A DNA stretch of 64,000 nt from Brevundimonas huaxiensis. GTDB lineage: Bacteria; Pseudomonadota; Alphaproteobacteria; Caulobacterales; Caulobacteraceae. The stretch spans positions 1 to 64,000 of the forward strand of contig NZ_JABBJE010000009.1 in NCBI RefSeq assembly GCF_014218725.1, given 5' to 3'. Below the pieces are notes generated by a model. It was given only the letters and a program-made list of their open reading frames with translations. It had not been told where the DNA came from and made no database searches. Below, piece after piece: positions 36,855 through 44,289 of the stretch. A program made the translations under genes and the position numbers. Within the stretch, counting starts at the first letter, position 1, and each line of letters opens with the position of its first letter.

Positions 36855-37049
36855 TCAGTCGAGCTGCCGCGCCTCTTCGGCCAACATGATCGGCACGCCC
36901 TCGCGGATCGGATAGGCCAGTTTGGCGCCCGAAGAGATCAGTTCGTTGGCGTCGCGGTCGTAGGTCAGCTTGCCGCGCGTGACCGGGCAGACCAGCACCT
37001 CCAGCAGGCGGGGATCGACGGAGACGGGCGTATTGAAGGCGTCACTCAT
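36855..37049 (-). CDS. Trm112-family small protein
   Basis: 64 residues of the Trm112/YcaR type: [20 protein letters not shown] and [13 protein letters not shown] are diagnostic. Eukaryotic Trm112 activates methyltransferases; the bacterial family is a small zinc-binding-like domain here with only one Cys left (VCPVT), so zinc binding is doubtful. A palindromic repeat ends seven bases before its ATG with AAGAA between. It sits between the LON-domain gene and gshB in a leftward series. Confidence 0.92.
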   Translation of the reverse strand: MSDAFNTPVSVDPRLLEVLVCPVTRGKLTYDRDANELISSGAKLAYPIREGVPIMLAEEARQLD

Positions 37050-37056
37050 TTTTCTT

Positions 37057-37084
37057 GGCCTATCGCGCTGGCGCTATTTGCGAG
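37057..37084 (-). repeat. Intergenic palindromic repeat, degenerate copy 5
   Basis: Reads GGCCTATCGCGCTGGCGCTA then TTTGCGAG. The core stem GCGC/GCGC remains but the distal arm has decayed. It is tandem with copy 6 in the gap between the LON-domain gene and the Trm112-like gene. Confidence 0.7.
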
Positions 37085-37092
37085 TTCTTTAG

Positions 37093-37123
37093 GGGGCTAC
37101 CGCGCTTCGCGCTACTTGAGCCC
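37093..37123 (-). repeat. Intergenic palindromic repeat, copy 6
   Basis: The outer arms are shortened on both sides, GGGCT/AGCCC instead of GGGCCT/AGGCCC, keeping the pairing; the core GCGCTTCGCGC is intact. It begins two bases past the stop codon of the LON-domain gene. Confidence 0.85.
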
Positions 37124-37124
37124 G

Positions 37125-37781
37125 TCATTGCATGGACGGCGCAGCGTCGTCACCGCCGTCGGCGGCGTCGATGCGCATCAGGGCGGTCAGGGCCTCGGCG
37201 CGGGGCATCAGGCCCATGGCCTCCAGCAGAGCTTGCTTCTCGGCGGGTTCGAACGGCAGCGCCATCGACAGGCTGTTGACCAGGGCCTCCATCGGCGCGG
37301 TCTCGGCCGTCTCCCAATCGATGTCCAGGAGCCGGTGGGCCATATAGGCGCGCAGGGCGTCGAGGAAGGCGTCGCGGTCGAAGTCCGGCTCCTCGGGCGG
37401 GGAGACCAGATCATCCTCATAGGCCTCGAACGCCGCGCGAACCTGGCGATAGGGGGTCTTGGACGGCATTTCGGCGGCGATGCGGAACCGCGACACGCCG
37501 GTCAGGGTGATCAGATAGCGCCCGTCGGAGGTCTCGGCGAAACTGGTGATCCGACCCGCGCAGCCGACCGGCGACAGGCCGGGCAGGGCCGGGGTGCCGC
37601 CCTTGGGCTGGACCAGGCCGATGATCCGGTCGCCGGCCATGGCGTCGTCCACCATGTTCAGATAGCGCGGCTCGAAGATGTTGAGCGGCAGCTGTCCGCG
37701 CGGCAGCAGGATGGTCCCGCCCAGCGGAAACACCGGGATCACCTGAGGCAGGTCGAGGGCGCGAACGTAACCCTGGGGCAT
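37125..37781 (-). CDS. LON peptidase substrate-binding-domain protein
   Basis: 218 residues corresponding to the N-terminal substrate-recognition domain of Lon without the ATPase or protease parts. Recognisable: IPVFPLGGTILLPRGQLPLN, IFEPRYLNMVDDAM, GCAGRITSFAETSDGRYLI and a helical C-terminal part. Such stand-alone proteins are common in proteobacteria, and their role (adaptor or regulator) is not established. A strong AGGAGAA precedes the ATG, directly behind repeat copy 7. It is the second gene of the leftward series after the thioredoxin-TPR gene. Confidence 0.93.
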   Translation of the reverse strand: MPQGYVRALDLPQVIPVFPLGGTILLPRGQLPLNIFEPRYLNMVDDAMAGDRIIGLVQPKGGTPALPGLSPVGCAGRITSFAETSDGRYLITLTGVSRFRIAAEMPSKTPYRQVRAAFEAYEDDLVSPPEEPDFDRDAFLDALRAYMAHRLLDIDWETAETAPMEALVNSLSMALPFEPAEKQALLEAMGLMPRAEALTALMRIDAADGGDDAAPSMQ

Positions 37782-37792
37782 TACTTCTCCTG

Positions 37793-37824
37793 GGGCCTAC
37801 CGCGCTTGGCGCTGCTTGAGGCCC
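37793..37824 (-). repeat. Intergenic palindromic repeat, copy 7
   Basis: GGGCCT/AGGCCC arms intact; the core reads GCGCTTGGCGC. It fills the gap between the thioredoxin-TPR stop and the LON-domain start, ending 11 bases before that ATG. Confidence 0.85.
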
Positions 37825-37836
37825 GCTTGTTCTGGA

Positions 37837-38742
37837 TCACGAAAACAGAATGGACGACAGCCGGCGCCGGCCGTCCTTAGACACGTCCGAGGTCAGGCCG
37901 GCCGCCTCGAAGATGACCAGCAACTGCTTGCGGGCCGCCTGATCGTTCCACTCGCGGTCGGCCTGGATGATGGCCAGCAGATTGTCGACCGCGCCCTTGA
38001 AGTCGCCGGCCGCGCTTTGGGCCTCGGCCAGGTCGAAACGCGCCTGATGATCGTTCGGATCGGCGGCGACCTTGGCCTCGAGTTCGGCCGAGGCGCCGGA
38101 AGGAGCCTTGGACGCCAGGGCCAGCTGGGCGCGCACGCTCTGGACCGTCGGCTCCTTGGAGTCCTGCGGCGCCATGGCGATGGTCTGGGCCGCCTGTTCG
38201 GGGTCGCCGCCCGCCAGATAGACCCGCGCCATGCCGGCGATGGCCTTTTCGTTCTCGGGCTCGATCGACAGGACGTGGGCGAAGGCCTGGGCCGCGCCGC
38301 CGAAGTCGTTCAGGCCCAGCGATTCCTCGCCCAGCTCGAGCAGTTGCGCCGTCTCGGTGGAGCCGCCCTGACCGCCGGTCAGCTTGTCGATGAAGGCCTT
38401 GATCTGACTGTCGGGAATGGCGCCCTGAAAGCCGTCGACCGGCTGGCCGTTGACGAAGGCGTAGACGGTGGGGATCGACTGCACCCGCAGCTGGCCCGCA
38501 TAGGCCGGGTTGGCGTCCACATCGATCTTGACCATCTTCACCGCCCCCTTGGCGGCGCGCACGGCCTTCTCCAGCGCAGGCCCCAGGGTCCGGCACGGCC
38601 CGCACCAGGTGGCCCAGAAGTCGACGATGACCGGCTGATGTTTCGACGCCTCGATGACGTCGGTCATGAAGGAGGCGTCCGTGCCTTCCTTGATCAGGTC
38701 GCCGGCGGCGTCGGGGGTCAGGGTCGGGTCGAGCAGGGTCAT
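37837..38742 (-). CDS. Thioredoxin-TPR chaperone, CnoX (YbbN)-like
   Basis: 301 residues. The N-terminal thioredoxin domain has WATWCGPCRTL with Cys47/Cys50, so it keeps a redox-active CxxC (unlike Escherichia coli YbbN, which has SxxC). The rest is TPR-like helices (about 130-290), e.g. GGAAQAFAHVLSIEPENEKAI. CnoX proteins are holdases that protect from oxidative damage and hand clients to GroEL. It is the first gene of a leftward series with gshB, giving a thiol and protein-quality theme. The start ATG 38742 has no strong site; a little upstream is GC-rich. Confidence 0.93.
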   Translation of the reverse strand: MTLLDPTLTPDAAGDLIKEGTDASFMTDVIEASKHQPVIVDFWATWCGPCRTLGPALEKAVRAAKGAVKMVKIDVDANPAYAGQLRVQSIPTVYAFVNGQPVDGFQGAIPDSQIKAFIDKLTGGQGGSTETAQLLELGEESLGLNDFGGAAQAFAHVLSIEPENEKAIAGMARVYLAGGDPEQAAQTIAMAPQDSKEPTVQSVRAQLALASKAPSGASAELEAKVAADPNDHQARFDLAEAQSAAGDFKGAVDNLLAIIQADREWNDQAARKQLLVIFEAAGLTSDVSKDGRRRLSSILFS

Positions 38743-38862
38743 GGGCGAAGTCCGCGCTGAGATCGGTCAGGTTCAACGGTTCAGATGGCGTCGGGATGCG
38801 TCGGCATCAAGCCGGGAAAAGGTCGCGCCGGGATTTCAGACGGTGGTCGTGAAAAACACCGT

Positions 38863-39264
38863 CTAATTCGTCTGACTTCCCCCGCCGCGCGTCTGCCCGT
38901 TGACAGTGATCCACGAGATGGGGCGGCGGCGCGGATCGTCAAGCGAGGGGCACTTCTGCTCAGTACCGTTAGGGAGTTTACGCAGTTCGTCCCGCTCTTT
39001 CGCATGGTCGGCTAGCCAATCTCGGATGCTTAGCCTCTCACTTTCGCTCGATGTGTGGGGAAGAATGCTGCAACCGACGACCTCAACCCGCAACCGGCCG
39101 GACTCGTCAGGCTTGAGAACCTCGGTCGGGGTCCCACCTCTTGCTTCACACCACGAATCCTGGGGCACATTTCGAAGCCCTGGGTAGATGTCCAACAGAG
39201 GATGGTGAGGCGCGCAGGCGGTAAGAAGCAACGCCAAAAACGCTGTCGCTGTCCATGCTTTCAC
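38863..39264 (-). CDS. Small lipoprotein of unknown function
   Basis: 133 residues from GTG 39264. A lipoprotein signal (TAFLALLLTAC, lipobox LTAC, Cys17) is followed by a mature part with two further Cys (SWCEARGG and EQKCPSL) and a basic, polar C-terminus. I do not recognise the family. The gene and flanks (about 38850-39400) are visibly richer in A+T than neighbours, suggesting separate acquisition. Codon use also differs. It could be a variable surface lipoprotein; nothing in the context indicates a pathway. Confidence 0.6.
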   Translation of the reverse strand: MKAWTATAFLALLLTACAPHHPLLDIYPGLRNVPQDSWCEARGGTPTEVLKPDESGRLRVEVVGCSILPHTSSESERLSIRDWLADHAKERDELRKLPNGTEQKCPSLDDPRRRPISWITVNGQTRGGGSQTN

Positions 39265-39407
39265 GAATCCATACTAGGCAGCCTAGGCCGACTATCCGCA
39301 ACGGAAGGAGAACGGAAACTTACCTGTTGGCTCAGATTAGGAAGCGAAGGATCTGACCTTGGGATGGCATCAGCGGTTCCAGCTACGGATCGCCCATAGT
39401 CTCTAGA

Positions 39408-39920
39408 TCAAGCCAGCGCCCCGAAATCCACCACGATCGGCTCCCTCTTCAGCAGCGCCAGCACTTGCCGGAAGGCCGCCTGATCCAGGGCGGTGGTCGC
39501 CGTATTGGTCAGGGGGTGGAAGTTGACGATGTCGGCGTCCCACAGCCGCTGGTCCAGCACGAAGGTCACGCGGCGGTCTGTGTCGTTGATCAGGCCCAGC
39601 GCCGTGACCGAGCCGGGGCGGACGCCCAGCGTTTCCCACATCAGCGTCTCATTGCCGAACGACAGCCGCCCCGACCCCATGGCGGCGGCGGCGCGCTTCA
39701 GGTCGATGACCGTGTCCTGACGCGCCGAGATCAGCCACAGCCGGCCTTTGTGGTCCTTCAGGAACAGGTTCTTGGTGTGGGCGCCGGGCAGGTCGGCCTT
39801 CAGGTCCAGCCCTTCCTCGACGCGAAAGACGGCCGGGTGGTCGTGGGCCGTATGGGTCACGCCGTTCGCCTTCAGCCAGACGCTCAGGGTTTCGCGGTCG
39901 AAAGCGGGTGCGTCAGTCAT
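39408..39920 (-). CDS. Prolyl-tRNA editing protein ProX (YbaK/EbsC family)
   Basis: 170-residue stand-alone trans-editing deacylase that hydrolyses mischarged Ala- or Cys-tRNAPro. Family features are [16 protein letters not shown], the catalytic-Lys-containing [40 protein letters not shown] and [16 protein letters not shown] 39920 is the second in-frame start and gives the normal N-terminus. It is divergent from the DUF6065 gene by 37 bases. Confidence 0.93.
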   Translation of the reverse strand: MTDAPAFDRETLSVWLKANGVTHTAHDHPAVFRVEEGLDLKADLPGAHTKNLFLKDHKGRLWLISARQDTVIDLKRAAAAMGSGRLSFGNETLMWETLGVRPGSVTALGLINDTDRRVTFVLDQRLWDADIVNFHPLTNTATTALDQAAFRQVLALLKREPIVVDFGALA

Positions 39921-39957
39921 GGTTGAGCCGTCGGGTTTCGGGCGGTAGGACAGGGTC

Positions 39958-40725
39958 ATGGTCGATACCGTCAACACGCGCCCTCTGGAACTGGAATGCT
40001 ATCCGATGACGGCCCGGCCGCCGGACCTGGTGCCCGGTCGCCAGTCGCGCAACTGGATGGACGCCTTCATCAGCCGCCACCCCTATCGCTGCCTGCCGCT
40101 GAACATGGCCAACACGACGGGGTGGGAAATCCTGTGCCCGTTCGGCTTCTCGGCCGAGTGGAACGGCGGTCCGCGCCAGGAAGACATCGTTATCACGCCG
40201 GATCGGCCCCAGCACGATCTGGCCCATTTCGTCACCTCGCACTTCTCGCGCGGGGTGCTGACGATGCATCCGCAATATCTGTTCCGCACGCCGCCGGGTT
40301 GGGGGATGATGTGTTCGGGGTCACCCAACCATGTGAAGGACGGCATCCAGCCCCTGGTCGGCCTGATCGAGACGGACTGGCTGCCCTTCCCCTTCACGAT
40401 GAACTGGATCTTCACCCGGCCGGGGCGGATCACCTTCGAGAAGGGCGAACCCTTCTGCTTCATCAATCTGATCGAGCACAAGAAGGTCGAGCAGTTCCAG
40501 CCGATCATCCGCACGCTGGAATCCAACCCGGTGATGAAGGGCCAGTTCGAGGCCTGGAACCGAGCCCGCACCGACTTCAACCAGCGTCTGGCCGGCGGCG
40601 ATCCGGATGCGGCCAAGGAGGCCTGGCAGCGCTATTACTTCAAGGGCGAAGTGCCGGAAGATCTGGGCACGGCGCCGGCGACCCACTCCAACAAGCGCCG
40701 GCTGAAGTCGCCGCGGGTGGGATGA
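39958..40725 (+). CDS. DUF6065-family protein
   Basis: 255 residues with family-typical [56 protein letters not shown] and [14 protein letters not shown] stretches, rich in Trp, Pro and His. No signal peptide. DUF6065 proteins are uncharacterised; I see no catalytic signature but the conserved C/W/H pattern suggests an enzyme fold. It stands alone, rightward, divergent from proX and followed by a strong terminator shared with the DUF4136 gene. Confidence 0.85.
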   Translation: MVDTVNTRPLELECYPMTARPPDLVPGRQSRNWMDAFISRHPYRCLPLNMANTTGWEILCPFGFSAEWNGGPRQEDIVITPDRPQHDLAHFVTSHFSRGVLTMHPQYLFRTPPGWGMMCSGSPNHVKDGIQPLVGLIETDWLPFPFTMNWIFTRPGRITFEKGEPFCFINLIEHKKVEQFQPIIRTLESNPVMKGQFEAWNRARTDFNQRLAGGDPDAAKEAWQRYYFKGEVPEDLGTAPATHSNKRRLKSPRVG

Positions 40726-40727
40726 AA

Positions 40728-40768
40728 GAAAAAGCCCCTCTCCACGCTGTGGAGAGGGGCTTTCAGCA
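40728..40768. terminator. Bidirectional terminator between DUF6065 and DUF4136 genes
   Basis: A 15-bp perfect stem AAAGCCCCTCTCCAC/GTGGAGAGGGGCTTT (40731-40763) with loop GCT. On the left strand it is followed by TTTCTTTC, on the right by CAGC, so it serves the convergent genes, best for the leftward one. Confidence 0.88.
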
Positions 40769-41341
40769 TCAGGCCGCCGGGCGGGTGACCTGCGGACCCA
40801 GGTTCTGGATCACCTCGCGGGCGTCGAAGGCGTTGGGGTCGTTGGCGGGTTTGGGGCCGCGACCCAGGACGATTTCGGCACTGGCCTCGAAGCGGTCGAC
40901 CTGGCGGACGTCGAAATCATTGACGCCCCACGGGCCGTAACGGTCCCACGGGCTCCAGAAGCCGCTGCGGTAATAGCGCCACGACGGACCCCAGTAGGGG
41001 CTGTAGAAACGGTTATAACCCGAATAGAAAGGGTCGGGCGTGCCGACGAAACGGGTGTCGCGGTCGGTGGCGCGGTTGACGGTGGCGAACCAGTCATAGC
41101 CGCTTTCGACCGTCAGTTCGGCCGAACGCAGCAGCAGCGACTGTTCGACCTGTTCGCGCGAGGTCAGCGAGTTGCCCGAGAAGCTGACCCGGAAACGATT
41201 GTTCTCCAAGCGCTGCTCGGCATAGCCGCCACGCTGGCCGTTGAAGCCTGCGGGTTGATACGGGGTGGCGGTGGCGCAGGCCGCCAGGGCCAGACCGGCG
41301 GCGACGGTCGCCGCCAGGGTCTTCAGGGGGAGGGTTTTCAT
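40769..41341 (-). CDS. DUF4136-like lipoprotein (CC0125/CC1285 type)
   Basis: 190-residue lipoprotein: signal KTLAATVAAGLALAAC ends at Cys in lipobox LAAC. The core has NNRFRVSFSGNSLTSREQV and LLLRSAELTVESGYDWFATV, matching a Caulobacter lipoprotein family. A tyrosine- and tryptophan-rich segment (YRSGFWSPWDRYGPWGV) precedes the C-terminal FEASAEIVLGRG strand. Probably outer-membrane-anchored, facing the periplasm. ATG 41341 has AAGGAG upstream. Function unknown. Confidence 0.85.
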   Translation of the reverse strand: MKTLPLKTLAATVAAGLALAACATATPYQPAGFNGQRGGYAEQRLENNRFRVSFSGNSLTSREQVEQSLLLRSAELTVESGYDWFATVNRATDRDTRFVGTPDPFYSGYNRFYSPYWGPSWRYYRSGFWSPWDRYGPWGVNDFDVRQVDRFEASAEIVLGRGPKPANDPNAFDAREVIQNLGPQVTRPAA

Positions 41342-41440
41342 GACATCAAACTCCTTGATCGCCCATTCGGGCGCTCTGACGGCTGAACGGAGCATGAACG
41401 AAGGCGTTCCCGACCACTGTATGACGAAGCGTCGCGGCGT

Positions 41441-42073
41441 CTAGAGCCTGAGAACGATCAGCACGGCGGCGACCATCAGCAGCAGACCGACGAAGACGCC
41501 GAAGCCCTTGCGAAAGCGCGGCTGCTGCATGCGGCGCGACAGGGCGGCGCCGGACAGGGCGTAGGTGCTCATCGACACCATATCCATGCCGATGGCCGCC
41601 ATGGCGAACATCGCCATCTGCGGCGCGACCGGCCGGTTCACGTCGATGAAGGGCGGCAGGACGGCGGTGAAGAATAGGATGGCCTTGGGGTTGGCGATCT
41701 GGACGGCGAACCCGTCGATCAGGGCGCTGCGGCCCTTCTTGACAACGACCTCGTCGGGATCGGCGGCGGTGGCGAAGGCGCCGCGCAGCGCCTTGATCCC
41801 CAGCCAGGCGACATAGAGCGCGCCCAGCACGGCGATGACCTTGAAGGCGGCGGGAAAGGCCTTGACCAGGGCGCCCAGACCCAGGGCCGCCGCACCGAAC
41901 CACACCAGGGTCGCGGCGTTCATGCCCAAGACGCCGATCAGGGCCGAGGCGCGGCCCTTTTCAACGCCGGTCGCGACGGCGAACAGATTGGCGGGACCGG
42001 GCGTGATCGCCATCACCGCCATGACGCCGAGGAAGGTCGAATAGAGGTGCGGATCGACGGGCAGGGCGGGCAT
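41441..42073 (-). CDS. LysE-family amino-acid exporter
   Basis: 210-residue inner-membrane protein with six hydrophobic segments of the LysE/RhtB exporter family. The signature MAITPGPANLFAVATGVEKG near the N-terminus and YVAWLGIKALRGAF in the third segment are diagnostic. Likely exports an amino acid or homoserine lactone-like compound; substrate unknown. No lysG-type regulator is adjacent. A repeat-rich gap lies upstream. Confidence 0.93.
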   Translation of the reverse strand: MPALPVDPHLYSTFLGVMAVMAITPGPANLFAVATGVEKGRASALIGVLGMNAATLVWFGAAALGLGALVKAFPAAFKVIAVLGALYVAWLGIKALRGAFATAADPDEVVVKKGRSALIDGFAVQIANPKAILFFTAVLPPFIDVNRPVAPQMAMFAMAAIGMDMVSMSTYALSGAALSRRMQQPRFRKGFGVFVGLLLMVAAVLIVLRL

Positions 42074-42120
42074 GCGGCGCGATGTCGCTGCTTAGTCGGG
42101 CGCGGTCAAGGCGCTCTGTC

Positions 42121-42257
42121 TCCTCTCCGCGTCACGGGGAGGCGGCGCGGCGCATCTTGCGCCGTGACGGAGGGGGCTTCACCGCCAATACGCATCTGGG
42201 CCATCCGAAGAGCCCCTCCACCGCTGCGCGGTCCCCCTCCCCATTTCATGGGGAGGA
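42121..42257. repeat. Composite hairpin repeat in the gap between two leftward genes
   Basis: The gap contains several perfect palindromes in series: CGTCAC/GTGACG (42130-42169) enclosing GGCGC-ATCTT-GCGCC; ACCGC-TGC-GCGGT (42220-42232); and CTCCCCAT-TTC-ATGGGGAG (42237-42255). They flank a non-palindromic stretch (about 42175-42210). Such composite elements with C-rich and G-rich ends recur in alphaproteobacterial genomes. No gene is seen in the gap. Confidence 0.7.
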
Positions 42258-42266
42258 GACAGAAAA

Positions 42267-42893
42267 TCAGGCGGCCGGGCGCGCGGGCGGCGCCGGCGGT
42301 TCGGGGGCTTCCGGCGCCTCGGGCGCTTCGGGAACCTCGGCGGCCGCTTCGTCCTCGACGACGGCGTCGGCGGCCTGGTCCAGGGCGTATTGGGCGACCA
42401 GGCTATAGGTCTCCATCTGCTCGGGCGTCGGATTGGTCCAGGCGCTGTTGCGGGCGATGCCTTCGGCGGTGACAATGCCCTTCTGCATCCCCTCCTCCAT
42501 CGCCTGTTTGACCTCGGGATCGTTCAGGGCGTCGGCGACGATGGCGTCGACATCGATGTTCTTCAGCGCCTGGGCGGCCATTTCATTGGCGTGTTTGGTC
42601 GTCTCCGCGGTGAAGGCGGCGACGTCGGGCGCATAGTCCGACCACAGGGCGGCGATGCGACGACCGCGTTCGGCCTCGCTCAGGCTCTCGTCTTCGGAAA
42701 TCGCCTCGGCCCGTTCGCCAAAGGCCTCCATGCGCGCCTCGAAAGCTTCGGCGGCGGCTTCCATCCGGGCCTCGGCGGTCTCGGCGGAGGCCGGAGCCGG
42801 AGCCGGCTCTGGCGCAGTCGCGGGGCTCTGCGCCAGAGCCGAAGACAGGGGCGCGAGCGCCAGGGCGGCGGTCAGGCTGAGCAGGCGGATCAT
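42267..42893 (-). CDS. Secreted helical protein of unknown function, paralogue 1
   Basis: 208 residues from ATG 42893. Sec signal ends about residue 22 (LSSALAQ). The middle is a highly charged helix rich in Ala/Glu/Met/Arg (ARMEAAAEAFEARMEAFGER), then a more globular part (KQAMEEGMQKGIVTAEGIAR) and a C-terminus of Pro-Glu-Ala repeats. It shares the helical start with the next gene upstream, suggesting a local duplication. The family is not recognised. The Pro-rich tail hints at passage through or attachment near the cell envelope. Confidence 0.7.
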   Translation of the reverse strand: MIRLLSLTAALALAPLSSALAQSPATAPEPAPAPASAETAEARMEAAAEAFEARMEAFGERAEAISEDESLSEAERGRRIAALWSDYAPDVAAFTAETTKHANEMAAQALKNIDVDAIVADALNDPEVKQAMEEGMQKGIVTAEGIARNSAWTNPTPEQMETYSLVAQYALDQAADAVVEDEAAAEVPEAPEAPEAPEPPAPPARPAA

Positions 42894-42973
42894 GGGACGG
42901 CTCCCGTTGAATGACCCGCGCAAACTCCGCCCTCAGCCGCCTCGTCTCAAGTGAAATCGCGGTAAGGCTAGGC

Positions 42974-43423
42974 TTACTGCGGCGTCGTCGGCGCAGCGGC
43001 CGGCGCGGAGGCGGCCGCCTCGATCTCGGTGCGGGCCTTCAGCGGGATGCCTTTGATCTGCTGCATCGCCATGGCCATTTGTTCGGCCGGCGCGCCCTGA
43101 CTGGTGGCGAAGGTGTTGACCTCCTCGGCGAAAGCGTCGACCTCGGGCTGATACTTGGCCTGCAAGGCGTCCAAATCGGACTTGGCCTTGGCCTTGTCGG
43201 TCTGAGCCGCCGCAGCCTGCATTTCATCGGCCATGGCTTCCATGCGCTCTTGGAAGGCTTCCGCCTTGGCCTCGAAGGCGGCTTCCTCGGGGCTGTCCGC
43301 TTCTTGGGCGGGCGCCGGAGCGGCCTGGGGCGCAGGGGCAGGGGCGGCGGCCTGACCGGCGGCGAAGGCGGGGGTAGTCAGGGCCAGGACGGCGACGGCC
43401 GCGGCGGAAGACAGAAGACGCAT
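42974..43423 (-). CDS. Secreted helical protein of unknown function, paralogue 2
   Basis: 149 residues from ATG 43423. Sec signal (RLLSSAAAVAVLALTTPAFA). After an Ala/Pro linker, a long charged helix (EEAAFEAKAEAFQERMEAMA and onward) resembles the neighbouring downstream protein, including the EAF-E/Q-RMEA pattern. The C-terminal part has GIPLKARTEIEAAA. No enzyme motif. The gap to the downstream paralogue is 80 bases. Possibly the two act together in the periplasm. Confidence 0.7.
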   Translation of the reverse strand: MRLLSSAAAVAVLALTTPAFAAGQAAAPAPAPQAAPAPAQEADSPEEAAFEAKAEAFQERMEAMADEMQAAAAQTDKAKAKSDLDALQAKYQPEVDAFAEEVNTFATSQGAPAEQMAMAMQQIKGIPLKARTEIEAAASAPAAAPTTPQ

Positions 43424-43502
43424 CGGAAACTCCACGACGAGCCGCCTTGCGGCCCCGAACGAGGCTGCATCCCAGCCCCGGCCGCACCCTCCTACAGTCC
43501 GG

Positions 43503-44276
43503 TCAGATTTCAAAGACCCGATAGGGTTTGTCGCCAAGGGTCTTCAGCACCGGCAGGGCGACATTATAGACGGGCGTCCCCTTGGTGGTGCGTCCCTCCG
43601 GCCCGCCGCGGTGGGCGTGGCCGTGAACGACCAGACGGACGTTGTCGTAGCGATCGATGGTCTCGGCCAGGCGCGACGAGCCCAGGAAGGCGTGGATTTC
43701 GGGCGGTTCGCCCATCACCGTCTCGACCACGGGCGCATAGTGCAGCAGCACGACCGAGCGTTCGGTGCGCAGCATGCGGATCGAGTTCTCGATCAGATTG
43801 GCGTCCTCGACCGCCTCCTGCACGAAGCGTTTGATCGAAGCCTCGCCGAAGGACGAGAGCATGTAGCGGCCGAAGCCGCCGACGAACCCCTTGCCGCCCG
43901 CAAAGCCGACGCCGTCGATCTCATAGGCCTCGCCGGTCAGCATCTTGACCCCGGCGTCGGTCAGCATCTTCGTGACGACCTCTGGCTGGCCGCACTCGTG
44001 CTCGTGATTGCCCAGCACGCCGACCATCGGGATCTTGCAGAGCTTGAGATCCTCAAGCAGCCGCTCGACCTCGGGCGTCTTGCCGTAGTTGGTCAGGTCG
44101 CCGCACAGGCACAGGACATCGGCGTCGTCCGACACCCGCTCGAACAGGTCGCGATAGCGATGCTCGGTGGTCTCGCCGACATGAAGGTCCCCGACGGCGG
44201 CCACACGCAGGGTCTTGGCGGGGCCGGGCTCCAGGCCGGGCTGGGTCGTCTGGGGATCGGGGACGGCGTCAGTCAT
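43503..44276 (-). CDS. Calcineurin-like metallophosphoesterase
   Basis: 257 residues with all five metallophosphoesterase blocks: AVGDLHVGE, LCGDLTNYG, GVLGNHEHE, LLHYAPVV and VVHGHAHRGG, giving a dinuclear metal site. No signal peptide or membrane segment, so cytoplasmic. The substrate may be a nucleotide, cyclic nucleotide or phosphoprotein. It follows the nucleotidyltransferase gene by 13 bases with an AAAGG ribosome-binding site in the gap, so they are probably an operon and may be functionally linked. Confidence 0.92.
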   Translation of the reverse strand: MTDAVPDPQTTQPGLEPGPAKTLRVAAVGDLHVGETTEHRYRDLFERVSDDADVLCLCGDLTNYGKTPEVERLLEDLKLCKIPMVGVLGNHEHECGQPEVVTKMLTDAGVKMLTGEAYEIDGVGFAGGKGFVGGFGRYMLSSFGEASIKRFVQEAVEDANLIENSIRMLRTERSVVLLHYAPVVETVMGEPPEIHAFLGSSRLAETIDRYDNVRLVVHGHAHRGGPEGRTTKGTPVYNVALPVLKTLGDKPYRVFEI

Positions 44277-44289
44277 GGCGGCTTACCTT

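Noticed and set aside
36795..37880. 361-codon plus-strand open frame through the repeat cluster
   Set aside because: It runs antisense through two convincing genes and several repeats, and its product has no family character.
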